A stretch of 64,000 nucleotides of DNA, from assembly GCF_000812465.1 (NCBI RefSeq), contig NZ_JWMA01000182.1, positions 1 through 64,000 of the forward strand. Reading direction: 5' to 3'. This DNA is from Cupriavidus sp. IDO (GTDB taxonomy: Bacteria > Pseudomonadota > Gammaproteobacteria > Burkholderiales > Burkholderiaceae). Positions 29,207 through 36,432 of the stretch are shown here, piece after piece. The notes beneath the pieces are model-generated. The model was not told the DNA's origin. It ran no database searches and worked only from the letters and a program-made list of their open reading frames with translations. A program made the translations under genes and the position numbers. Each line of letters starts with the position of its first letter. Positions within the stretch are counted from its first letter, which is position 1.

Positions 29207-30187
29207 ATGCTTCGCAGAACCTTTCTCGCCGTGGTGGCCTCGGGCGTCGTCGCCCTGCCCGCATTCGCGCAGGACGCCAAGACCCTGAACATCGGCTTTA
29301 TCTCGACTGAATCGTCGTCGAACCTGAAGTCCGCCTGGCAACCGCTGATCGATGACCTCAGCCAGACACTGGGCGTACAGGTCAAGCCGTTCTTCGCTTC
29401 CGACTACGCCGGCATCATCGAAGGCATGCGCTTCAACAAGGTGCAGATCGCCTGGTTCGGCAACAAGTCCGCCATGGAAGCCGTGGACCGCGCCAACGGC
29501 GAAGTGTTTGCCTCGGTGATCGACAAGGACGGCAATCCGGGCTACTGGTCGCTGCTGATCGTCAACAAGGACAGCGACCTGAAGAGCCTCGAGGACGTGA
29601 TCAAGCGCGGCAAGGACCTGAGCTACGGCGCCGGCGACCCCAACTCCACGTCGGGTACGGCCGTGCCGGGCTACTACCTGTGGGCCGCCCACAAGCTCGA
29701 GCCAAAGACGCTGTTCAAGGCCGTGCGCATCAGCAACCACGAAACCAACCTGCTGTCCGTGCTGAACAAGCAGGTGGACGTGGCCGTCAACAACACCGAG
29801 AACTTCGAGCGTTATCGCATCAACACGGGCAAGAACGCCTATGACCAGGTGCGCGTGCTGTGGAAGTCGCCGCTGATCCCGGCCGACCCGATGGTCTATC
29901 GCAAGGACCTGTCGCCTGAAATGAAGAAGAAGATCCAGGCCTTCTTCGTGAACTACGGCAAGGGTGCCGACGCCGCACGCGAGAAGCAGGTACTGGCCAC
30001 GCTGACCTACCAGGGCTTCCGCCCGTCGAGCGATGCCCAGCTGGTGCCGATCCGCCAGATCGAACTGGCCAAGCAGAAGGCCAAGATCGAGTCGGACACC
30101 ACGCTGGCTGCCGCTGACAAGGAAAAGCAGCTGGCCGACGTGAGCCGTCGCCTGGCCGAGCTGGACAAGGCTGTCAGCACGCAATAA
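29207..30187 (+). CDS. phnD: Phosphonate-binding periplasmic protein
   Basis: This 326-residue receptor has a Sec signal (MLRRTFLAVVASGVVALPAFA, cleaved about residue 21) and then the PhnD fold. That fold is recognised from LNIGFISTESSSNLKSAWQPL, PFFASDYAGIIEGMRFNKVQIAWFG and the ligand-loop DPNSTSGTAVPGYYLW. GGAG lies 8-10 bases before the chosen ATG; the open frame extends upstream but without a signal peptide. It captures phosphonates such as 2-aminoethylphosphonate and delivers them to PhnE/PhnC. The gene lies between phnC and phnE in one operon. Confidence 0.94.
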   Translation: MLRRTFLAVVASGVVALPAFAQDAKTLNIGFISTESSSNLKSAWQPLIDDLSQTLGVQVKPFFASDYAGIIEGMRFNKVQIAWFGNKSAMEAVDRANGEVFASVIDKDGNPGYWSLLIVNKDSDLKSLEDVIKRGKDLSYGAGDPNSTSGTAVPGYYLWAAHKLEPKTLFKAVRISNHETNLLSVLNKQVDVAVNNTENFERYRINTGKNAYDQVRVLWKSPLIPADPMVYRKDLSPEMKKKIQAFFVNYGKGADAAREKQVLATLTYQGFRPSSDAQLVPIRQIELAKQKAKIESDTTLAAADKEKQLADVSRRLAELDKAVSTQ

Positions 30188-30264
30188 GCCTCATCGCCGG
30201 GGCCGGTGGCGCCGTGCGCCGCCGGCCCCGCGCCATTCTTTGCACGTTTCCCACCGGATTGCCC

Positions 30265-31077
30265 ATGACCGCCACCGCAAGGCCCGGCCTGCCTCCTTCG
30301 CCTCAAAGTCACGCCCGGCCGCTGCGCACTTCCCTCTCCGTGATGCTGATCTGGGCAATCGTGCTGGCCATGCTCGCCATGTCCTGGCAAGGCGCCGACA
30401 TGCGCCCGCTGGACCTGCTGCGCGACTCCGGCAATATGGCGAAGTTTGCCGCCGATTTCTTCCCGCCCGACTTCCGCGACTGGCACAACTACCTGAGCGA
30501 GATGCTCGTCACCGTCCAGATCGCGCTGTGGGGCACTGCCATTGCGGTGGTGATGGCCGTGCCGCTGGGCCTGCTATGCTCGGCCAATATCGTGCCGGCC
30601 TGGGTCTACCAGCCCGCGCGCCGCATCATGGATGCCTGCCGTGCCATCAACGAGATGGTGTTCGCCATGCTGTTCATCGTGGCCGTCGGCCTGGGCCCGT
30701 TCGCCGGCGTGCTGGCGATCTGGATCCACACCACCGGCGTCCTGGCCAAGCTGTTTGCCGAAGCCGTGGAAGCCATTGACCCGCGCCCCGTGGAAGGCGT
30801 GCGCGCCACCGGCGCCGGCCCGATCGAGGAGATTGTCTACGGCGTGATTCCGCAGGTGCTGCCGCTGTGGCTGTCGTTCGCGCTGTACCGTTTCGAGTCG
30901 AATGTGCGTTCAGCCTCGGTGGTCGGCATCGTCGGTGCCGGCGGCATCGGCACCGTGCTGTGGGAAATCATCCGCAGCTTCCAGTACGCGCAGACCTGCG
31001 CCGTGATGATCATCATCATCCTGTTTGTCACGGCCATCGACATCATCTCCGCACAAATCCGCAAGGTACTCGTCTGA
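30265..31077 (+). CDS. phnE: Phosphonate ABC transporter permease
   Basis: This 270-residue inner-membrane permease has about six membrane segments. The binding-protein-dependent transport motif is visible as VEGVRATGAGPIEEIVYGVIPQVLPLW (about 175-202), and FESNVRSASVVGIVGAGGIG is typical of PhnE. It starts 77 bases after phnD. The next gene, an HD-domain oxygenase candidate, starts 4 bases after its stop, so uptake and catabolism are likely cotranscribed. Confidence 0.93.
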   Translation: MTATARPGLPPSPQSHARPLRTSLSVMLIWAIVLAMLAMSWQGADMRPLDLLRDSGNMAKFAADFFPPDFRDWHNYLSEMLVTVQIALWGTAIAVVMAVPLGLLCSANIVPAWVYQPARRIMDACRAINEMVFAMLFIVAVGLGPFAGVLAIWIHTTGVLAKLFAEAVEAIDPRPVEGVRATGAGPIEEIVYGVIPQVLPLWLSFALYRFESNVRSASVVGIVGAGGIGTVLWEIIRSFQYAQTCAVMIIIILFVTAIDIISAQIRKVLV

Positions 31078-31081
31078 CACC

Positions 31082-31618
31082 ATGCTCACCCTGTCCCGCA
31101 TCGAATCCCTGTTCGCCAACCACGGCACCGCCTACTACGGCGGCGAGGCCATCAGCCAGACCGCGCATGCGCTGCAGTGCGCGCAGCTGGCCGAGCAGGC
31201 CGGCGAGCCCGAGCCGCTGATCGTCGCGGCCCTGCTTCACGACGTCGGCCACCTGATGCTGGCGGAAAGCAGCACCACCGACATGCGCCACCAGGAAGCC
31301 GGCGCCGATGCGCTGGGCAAGGTGTTCGGCGATGACGTCACCGAGCCAGTTCGCCTGCATGTGGCGGCCAAGCGTTACCTGTGCGCCGTGGATCCGGCCT
31401 ACTTCGATACGCTGTCGCCCGCTTCGGTGCACAGCCTGGCATTGCAAGGCGGCCCCTACAACGCGGCGCAGGCCGATGCATTCGCCGCCAGCCGCCACGC
31501 CGAAGCCGCGGTGCGGCTGCGCCGCTATGACGACCTGGCCAAGGTAGTCGACCTCGCCACGCCGCCGCTCGCGCACTATCTCGACATGGCCGCACGCTGC
31601 GTGCGCACCGCCGCATGA
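31082..31618 (+). CDS. PhnZ-like HD-domain phosphonate oxygenase candidate
   Basis: This 178-residue HD-domain protein is of the type found in phosphonate operons. Tyr19 and Glu22 (YYGGE), His29, and the HD pair His53-Asp54 (LLHDVGH) have the same spacing, with a constant offset of five, as the Tyr24, Glu27, His34, His58 and Asp59 I recall for PhnZ. PhnZ is a mixed-valent di-iron oxygenase that cleaves 1-hydroxyphosphonates. No Fe/2-oxoglutarate hydroxylase partner (PhnY/TmpA) is seen in this window. Four bases separate it from phnE and it overlaps the acetyltransferase gene by 4 bases. The family is clear; the activity is inferred. Confidence 0.82.
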   Translation: MLTLSRIESLFANHGTAYYGGEAISQTAHALQCAQLAEQAGEPEPLIVAALLHDVGHLMLAESSTTDMRHQEAGADALGKVFGDDVTEPVRLHVAAKRYLCAVDPAYFDTLSPASVHSLALQGGPYNAAQADAFAASRHAEAAVRLRRYDDLAKVVDLATPPLAHYLDMAARCVRTAA

Positions 31619-32079
31619 ACAGCATCTGCGAAACTGCCCTGGCCCTGCGCGAAGTGCGCGGCTCCGATGCAGAACTGCGGCACCTGTCCGCACTGCTCGC
31701 GGCGATGGATGACGAGCCACCCCTGCCGCTGGGCACGATGCGCGAACGCTACGCAACGATGCGCCGCTATCCGGACTATCGGTGCTACCTGATGGTGGAC
31801 GAGAACGAGGTGCCGCTTGGCACCTTCAGCCTGCTGGTATTTCCCGTGATGGTCCACGACGGACGGCCCGAGGCGATTGTCGAGGCGGTTGTGGTCGCGC
31901 CGTCTGCACGCGGCATGGGAATCGGCAAGGCCATGATGCGGGAAGCCATGCGCCTGGCGCGCGAGGCCGGCGCAGCAAAGCTGGCGCTGTCGTCCAACGC
32001 GCGCCGACTGCAAGCGCATCAGTTCTATAGGCAGCTCGGGTTCACCGAGCACGGAGTCAGCTTCAGCATTGATGTCTGA
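31615..32079 (+). CDS. GNAT acetyltransferase, PhnO-like
   Basis: This 154-residue GNAT protein has the acetyl-CoA loop VVVAPSARGMGIGKAMMREA and a C-terminal block (ALSSNARRLQAHQFYRQLGF) that resembles E. coli PhnO (aminoalkylphosphonate N-acetyltransferase). PhnO acetylates aminoalkylphosphonates so that C-P lyase can process them without a toxic aldehyde arising. The ATG overlaps the HD-domain gene stop by 4 bases, making it the last gene of phnCDE-HD-GNAT. Placement in a phosphonate operon strengthens the PhnO reading, but substrate specificity is not provable from sequence. Confidence 0.75.
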   Translation: MNSICETALALREVRGSDAELRHLSALLAAMDDEPPLPLGTMRERYATMRRYPDYRCYLMVDENEVPLGTFSLLVFPVMVHDGRPEAIVEAVVVAPSARGMGIGKAMMREAMRLAREAGAAKLALSSNARRLQAHQFYRQLGFTEHGVSFSIDV

Positions 32080-32148
32080 AGGGCTATGAATCAGACGGAC
32101 GAACCCCAAGCGATAGCGCAATAAGACGGCACGCGGCTCGGTCTCCAA

Positions 32149-32380
32149 GCCACTCCGCTCTCACGAGGTCGGGAGGACAGCGCTGTTCCCGGCGTTGCCC
32201 CTGGCGATCTGCGCGGCAGGCAGTCCAGCTATGCCCTGAAGCAAATACCCGTACAAAAACCGTCGAACACTACGATAAGACTCCCGCCCGGCGGGCAAGA
32301 AGGCGCTTTTTGCTCCTTTTTGGCGCAGTCAAAAGGGAGTCGCCGGCTACGCCGGCGAAACAGCCACGCCTCCACAAGCC
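32149..32380. repeat. Half copy (B) of the large palindromic repeat
   Basis: This stretch matches only the right arm and right flank of copy A: CTCTCACGAGGTCGGGAGG, the type-1 inner block, TATGCCCTGAAGC, TACCCGTACAAAAAC, GATAAGACT, the type-1 outer block, and GCCGGC-TAC-GCCGGC. The left arm and centre are absent. It lies exactly between the convergent acetyltransferase and phnN genes and ends two bases from the phnN stop codon. Confidence 0.8.
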
Positions 32381-32381
32381 C

Positions 32382-32990
32382 CTACATCTCACCCGCCCCA
32401 ACACACAACACATCCCCCACCCCCAAAACCCCAACCAACCGCGCAAAAACCCCCACAGCCACCTCCAACACACCACTGTTATCAATCTCCACCACCCGAC
32501 ACCCCGCCGGCACCTCAAAAGCCGCCCCGGCACGAGCAAGCCGCCGCGCAATCCCCTCCTCCGATTCCCGGCCACGCAGCCGCAGGCGCGCAGCCAGCAC
32601 TTCGGGCTTTACGCGCACGTGCACGGCACACAGCCTCGGATAACGCGCAACCGCCTCCGCCAAATACTCCCGGGAGCCATTGACGATCACCGTCAGCCCC
32701 TTTGCCAGCCACTGCTCGATCTCGACGCCAATCCCGTAGTGCAGCCCATGGCTGCGCCAGTCCAGCGCCATGCAGCCAAGTGCCTTGCGGCGACGGAACT
32801 CATCGGCGGAAAGCGCCACCGACGCCTCGTTGGCATCCGCATCGCGCGTGATGTAGCGATGCGCCACCACGACGCGGTCATCTGGCCCCAGGCGCTCGCG
32901 CAGCGCGCGCAGCAGCGAATCCTTGCCGCTGCCCGACGGCCCCATCAGGTAGAACAGGCCGTGCCCATCGGTCGATATACGAGAGTTCAT
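32382..32990 (-). CDS. phnN: Ribose 1,5-bisphosphate phosphokinase
   Basis: This 202-residue guanylate-kinase-like protein has the P-loop LMGPSGSGKDSLL (about 15-27) and RYITRDADANEASVALS. PhnN phosphorylates ribose 1,5-bisphosphate to PRPP, the salvage step after C-P lyase. The ATG overlaps the stop of the 2H-phosphoesterase gene by 4 bases. The last 25 or so residues (GVFARLVGVLGVGDVLCVGAGEM) are low-complexity and encoded by a G/T-rich tract that runs up to repeat copy B. The native C-terminus may have been altered there. Confidence 0.9.
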   Translation of the reverse strand: MNSRISTDGHGLFYLMGPSGSGKDSLLRALRERLGPDDRVVVAHRYITRDADANEASVALSADEFRRRKALGCMALDWRSHGLHYGIGVEIEQWLAKGLTVIVNGSREYLAEAVARYPRLCAVHVRVKPEVLAARLRLRGRESEEGIARRLARAGAAFEVPAGCRVVEIDNSGVLEVAVGVFARLVGVLGVGDVLCVGAGEM

Positions 32991-33712
32991 GCGTCCAGGT
33001 ACGCCGCGCCGGCGCCATTGCTGATGCTGCCAGTGAAGCCATAGTGGCGCGCAACGATAAAATCCGCACCCGGCTTCGGCTGCACGAATATGCTGATGCC
33101 GTCGACATGGAGTGGCGTCTCGAGCAGTGGCCCGCAAGCGGCCGACAGCCGTGCAAGCGCGGCCCTCTCATCGGCCGCATCAAGCATGCCGGTCAGCGTG
33201 ATATGGAAGACGAAGGTCTCGAAGACATACGGATAGCCCCACGCTTCGAGCATGCGGCGCTCTCCGGCCGCAAGCCGATCCGGCCTGCGCTTGCTGAGTT
33301 CCCCGGCCGTGGCCGGGGCTCGGAACGGCTCGAACTCGCGCACGCAGGCGTCGGCAAGCCCGTGCATCCGGTGCGCACCGTCGGAGCCGGCTTCCAGGCA
33401 CCACGCGATGAAGCCGCGCAGCCCACGCAGCGTCAGCGGCGCGTCGAATGTCTCCCGGCCACGCACGAAGCGGCGCGCGGCGGCATCCAGCATCGCGCCA
33501 TCCGTGCCGTCCGCGAGCCGGAACGGCGGCTTCAGCGTGGCGTGCAGGCCATAGTGCGCGGGCGCTCTGACCCAGTCAGCCGGTCGCGGCGCCATGCCTC
33601 GCGGCAAGGACAGCGCAGCGCCCGTATCGGCATCGCGTCCAAGCCACCGGCTGCCGAATGTGCGGTACGGCTCGGCCGGCGCCAGGTAGATGGCGTAACG
33701 ATGTGCCTGCAT
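32987..33712 (-). CDS. DUF1045 2H-phosphoesterase-like phosphonate protein
   Basis: This 241-residue protein is of the type annotated as a putative phosphonate metabolism protein. It contains two H-x-T-L motifs, HATLKPPF (His57, Thr59) and HITLTG (His170, Thr172), which define the 2H phosphoesterase fold. Such enzymes open cyclic phosphodiesters. The usual C-P lyase cyclic ribose phosphodiesterase gene, phnP, is not seen in this island. A role in opening 5-phosphoribosyl 1,2-cyclic phosphate is therefore attractive. It lies between phnN and a phnM paralogue in a tightly packed leftward operon. The function is inferred; no biochemical role is claimed. Confidence 0.85.
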   Translation of the reverse strand: MQAHRYAIYLAPAEPYRTFGSRWLGRDADTGAALSLPRGMAPRPADWVRAPAHYGLHATLKPPFRLADGTDGAMLDAAARRFVRGRETFDAPLTLRGLRGFIAWCLEAGSDGAHRMHGLADACVREFEPFRAPATAGELSKRRPDRLAAGERRMLEAWGYPYVFETFVFHITLTGMLDAADERAALARLSAACGPLLETPLHVDGISIFVQPKPGADFIVARHYGFTGSISNGAGAAYLDA

Positions 33713-33714
33713 GG

Positions 33715-34926
33715 TCAGGCAGCCAGGCTGTCCGCGTCGGCATGGCCGGCGTGGGCGATGTCGATCAGCGGCAGCACTGTCGTCGCATGCTTCAGCTCGC
33801 CGTTGACGATGGTGGCGCAGACGCGCGGCAGGCCGGGCTGGCGATCATCGACGATGATGGCGTCGGCACGCAGCCCCGGGGCCAATGTGCCGCGGTCTTG
33901 CAGTCCCGCGGCTCGCGCCGGATTGCGCGAAACCAGATGCCAGGCGCTGGCGAGGTCTGCCACGCTTTGCTGGGCGAGCTTGAACGCAGCCAGCAGCGGA
34001 GCGGGATAGTAGTAGTCGGAAGCCAGCACCGTGCACAGGCCTGCCGCCACCATGTCGGTCGCGTTGGGCGCGCCGGTATGGCTGGTGCCGCGCAGGACGT
34101 TGGGCGCGCCGAACACGATCTCGTCACCCAGCTGGCGCGCGAACGCGGCGACTTCAGTGGTCAGCGGGAATTCGGCAATCCCGCAGCCCTGGCGGTGATA
34201 GTGCCGGCGCATGGCCTCGTCCGGGTCATCATGCGATGCCACCGGCAGGCCGGCCGCGCGCGCGGCTGCGACCAGCTTCATCATCGCCGCAGGCACGTCC
34301 TGCGCGTTGCGGCTGGCCGCACGCAGCCGGCCGCGGAAAGTCTCGACGTCGCACTCGGCGCGCTCGGCGTATTGCTGCATCTTGCGCTCGTCGGCCATGC
34401 GGCGCGCCATGGTCGGCAGGTGGTCGTTGATCGCGAGCAGGTTCACGCGGCCATCGGCCATCCATGACAGCGCGGTCTCCACGCCGGCCAGGTGATAGGC
34501 CTCGAAGCGCAGGTGAACCCTGTGCGACGCACCCAGCACCAGCCGCAGCTGCGCCAGCGCATCGAACATGCGCAGCGCGTAGGCCTCGCCGCGCAGGCCG
34601 CCTTCCCAGGACAGCGTCACGCCATGGAACGCGGTGGTGATCCCGTGCGCCAGCAACTGGCGGTCCACGTCGATCAGCGCCGCCGCGTACGGGAAGCTGA
34701 CGCCGGGGCGCGGCATCACGGCGCGCTCGAACGCATCGCCGTGAATGTCGACGATGCCCGGCAGCACCAGCAGATCGCCGGCATCGATGCAAGGGCCGGA
34801 TCCGGGCGCCTGTTGCGCTACGTTGCCATCCCGAAAGCCGAGCATCGCCGGGCCAACGCCACCGGCGCCCAGCACCCGACGGCCGGTAATCCCCGCGAGC
34901 GGCGACGATTGTGTTTGGTTTGTCAT
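33715..34926 (-). CDS. PhnM-like ribose methylphosphonate triphosphate diphosphatase (second copy)
   Basis: This is a 403-residue amidohydrolase of the PhnM family. It shows GIVDIHGDAFERAVMPRPGV (metal and substrate region, about 55-73), HLRFEAYHLAG, a SHDDPDE metal motif and LASDYYYPAPLLAAF. PhnM removes pyrophosphate from alpha-D-ribose 1-methylphosphonate 5-triphosphate before C-P cleavage. A second full-length PhnM lies at 40615-41835, and both keep the key motifs. This copy heads the leftward phnM-like/DUF1045/phnN set, 90 bases behind phnF. An upstream ATG at 34932 is also possible. It may have a different substrate preference or allow separate regulation. Confidence 0.85.
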   Translation of the reverse strand: MTNQTQSSPLAGITGRRVLGAGGVGPAMLGFRDGNVAQQAPGSGPCIDAGDLLVLPGIVDIHGDAFERAVMPRPGVSFPYAAALIDVDRQLLAHGITTAFHGVTLSWEGGLRGEAYALRMFDALAQLRLVLGASHRVHLRFEAYHLAGVETALSWMADGRVNLLAINDHLPTMARRMADERKMQQYAERAECDVETFRGRLRAASRNAQDVPAAMMKLVAAARAAGLPVASHDDPDEAMRRHYHRQGCGIAEFPLTTEVAAFARQLGDEIVFGAPNVLRGTSHTGAPNATDMVAAGLCTVLASDYYYPAPLLAAFKLAQQSVADLASAWHLVSRNPARAAGLQDRGTLAPGLRADAIIVDDRQPGLPRVCATIVNGELKHATTVLPLIDIAHAGHADADSLAA

Positions 34927-34968
34927 GTGCATAAACACCACGTTAGCGCTGGCAGATGACAGACAGAT

Positions 34969-34976
34969 GTCTAGAC
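34969..34976. promoter_or_regulatory. Candidate PhnF operator before the second phnM
   Basis: GTCTAGAC is a perfect 8-bp palindrome within TGGTCTAGACATC when read leftward. It closely resembles the site between phnF and phnG and the TGGTATAGACCA-like operator I recall for mycobacterial PhnF. A partial Pho-box-like TAGACAT-CTGT-CTGTCAT (leftward, 34956-34973) overlaps it. It would control the leftward phnM-like/DUF1045/phnN set. Confidence 0.5.
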
Positions 34977-35015
34977 CAATGCGACGCCACATCACCGGCA
35001 CACAGCGGCTCGCTT

Positions 35016-35750
35016 TCAGTCGTTGTCGGAAACGGTCAGCTGCACCCAGTCGCCGGCAAACCGCACCATGCTGTACTGCATCGGCGCGCCGTCGATGTCG
35101 ACGTTCAGCGCCTCCACCTGCAGCACAGGCCGCGTCTTCGGCTGGTTCAGCAGCCGCGCCACCGGCGCGCTCGGCATGGACGCGGTGATACGCGACCATT
35201 TTCGCGTGTAGTCCGCAATGCCATAGTGCGCCAGCGCACGCGAGATCGATTCCTTCTCGCGCAATTGCTCGTCGATGCCAGGAAACCGCCGGGGGTCGAA
35301 GTAGTGCTCGGCGACGTCGATGGTGCGCGCCTCGGCCTTGCCGATCATCTGCACGTGCATGATGTCGGCGGTGCGCGGCAGGCCCAGGTGTTTGGCCACC
35401 TCTGGTGCCCGCACTATCTGACTGTCGATGATCTCGATATGCCCGCGCATGCCCTGCGCGGCGAGGTTCTGCGAGAACCGCGTGCGGCGCCCGATCGCGT
35501 AGTCGATCGCGTGCTCCTGCACGAAGGTGCCGCGGCCCTGCTCGATCCGCACGAGGCCACTCGTCTCCAGCTCGCCCATGGCACGCCGGATGGTGTGGCG
35601 GTTCACGGCAAAGCGTGTGGCCAGTTCCGGCTCGGGGGGCAACTGCTCGCCGGGGAGATACAGCTTCTTGCGGATGTCGTCCGCCAGCGCCTCGCCAATC
35701 TGGCGCCACACGGCCACGCCCGAGCCGCGTTCGACTTCTCGATCAGACAT
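35016..35750 (-). CDS. phnF: GntR-family (HutC type) phosphonate regulator
   Basis: This 244-residue regulator has an N-terminal winged helix (about 10-78; LPPEPELATRFAVNRHTIRRAMGELETSGLVRIEQGRGTFV) and a C-terminal UTRA ligand domain (about 95-240). It diverges from phnG at the head of the C-P lyase operon, the usual place for PhnF. A PhnF-type half palindrome lies in the shared intergenic region and a second lies just beyond its own stop codon. It probably represses the operons until a phosphonate or pathway intermediate is present. Confidence 0.9.
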   Translation of the reverse strand: MSDREVERGSGVAVWRQIGEALADDIRKKLYLPGEQLPPEPELATRFAVNRHTIRRAMGELETSGLVRIEQGRGTFVQEHAIDYAIGRRTRFSQNLAAQGMRGHIEIIDSQIVRAPEVAKHLGLPRTADIMHVQMIGKAEARTIDVAEHYFDPRRFPGIDEQLREKESISRALAHYGIADYTRKWSRITASMPSAPVARLLNQPKTRPVLQVEALNVDIDGAPMQYSMVRFAGDWVQLTVSDND

Positions 35751-35765
35751 CTTTGCCCTGCCCTC

Positions 35766-35783
35766 TTGTCATCAAGCATTCAT
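35766..35783 (+). promoter_or_regulatory. Second Pho-box-like element upstream of phnG
   Basis: TTGTCAT-CAAG-CATTCAT again has the 7-4-7 PhoB arrangement. It lies just before the phnF start and about 80 bases upstream of the better-placed Pho-box-like site at 35847. It could be an additional PhoB site or affect phnF itself. Confidence 0.4.
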
Positions 35784-35846
35784 CAATAGCGTGCGATTGT
35801 GCCTCAGCCCGGCAGCGCATGCCGCGTGCCCGAGCAAGCGCCGGGC

Positions 35847-35864
35847 CCGTCATGAAACGTTCAT
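35847..35864 (+). promoter_or_regulatory. Pho-box-like element and promoter for phnG
   Basis: CCGTCAT-GAAA-CGTTCAT fits two 7-base PhoB half-sites with a 4-base spacer. Ten bases later comes TTTAGT (35875-35880), a fair -10. This geometry matches that upstream of phnC. The phnG start lies about 65 bases further on, with a PhnF-like site between, so phosphate and substrate signals would be combined. Confidence 0.55.
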
Positions 35865-35911
35865 CTGGCTGTGGTTTAGTAGCGCCGTGTTTTAGTAGCT
35901 GACATCTAAAC

Positions 35912-35919
35912 GTATAGAC
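35912..35919. promoter_or_regulatory. Candidate PhnF operator before phnG
   Basis: GTATAGAC sits between the predicted -10 (35875-35880) and the phnG start. It matches the centre of the TGGTATAGACCA-like operator recalled for mycobacterial PhnF and differs by one base from GTCTAGAC at 34969. A repressor bound here would block elongation from the Pho-type promoter. Confidence 0.5.
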
Positions 35920-35930
35920 GTATAGGGGTG

Positions 35931-36431
35931 ATGATGCAAAGCGAAACTGCCGATCAGGCCGGCGCCGGGGCCGACGCGGCGCGCGCCGGCTGGCTGAGGA
36001 TCCTGGCTATGGCGCAGACGGACGCGCTCGACGCGGCTTACGCCAGCCTGAATGAGGCGATCCCGGTGCCCGCTTACCGCCTGCTGCGCAAGCCGGAATC
36101 CGGCATGGCGATGGTGCGTGCCCGCGCGGGCGGAACCGGGGCGCAGTTCAACCTGGGGGAGATCACGGTCACGCGCTGCGCGGTCGTGCTGGACGACGCC
36201 GATGCCGGCGGCACGGCCGGCGTGGCCTATGTGCAGGGCCGCAGCCCGCGCCACGCCGAGCAGGCCGCCGTACTGGATGCCATGCTCCAGCGTCCCGCCT
36301 GGCACCAGCGCGTTCAGGACATCGTGCTGGCGCCGCTGGCCCGCGCCTTTGCCGAACGCGCGGCACATGACGCCGCCACCGCCGCCCAGACGCGCGTCGA
36401 ATTCTTCACGATGGTCCGCGGGGAGGACTGA
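35931..36431 (+). CDS. phnG: C-P lyase complex subunit PhnG
   Basis: This 166-residue subunit of the carbon-phosphorus lyase core complex (PhnGHIJ) carries the family blocks GMAMVRARAGGTGAQFNLGEITVTRCAV and YVQGRSPRHAEQAAVLDAM. With PhnI, PhnH and PhnL it attaches the phosphonate to ribose C1. The start is uncertain among GTG 35928, ATG 35931 and ATG 35934, all behind AGGGG. It is the first gene of phnGHIJKLM, with phnH starting 2 bases after its stop. Confidence 0.93.
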   Translation: MMQSETADQAGAGADAARAGWLRILAMAQTDALDAAYASLNEAIPVPAYRLLRKPESGMAMVRARAGGTGAQFNLGEITVTRCAVVLDDADAGGTAGVAYVQGRSPRHAEQAAVLDAMLQRPAWHQRVQDIVLAPLARAFAERAAHDAATAAQTRVEFFTMVRGED

Positions 36432-36432
36432 G

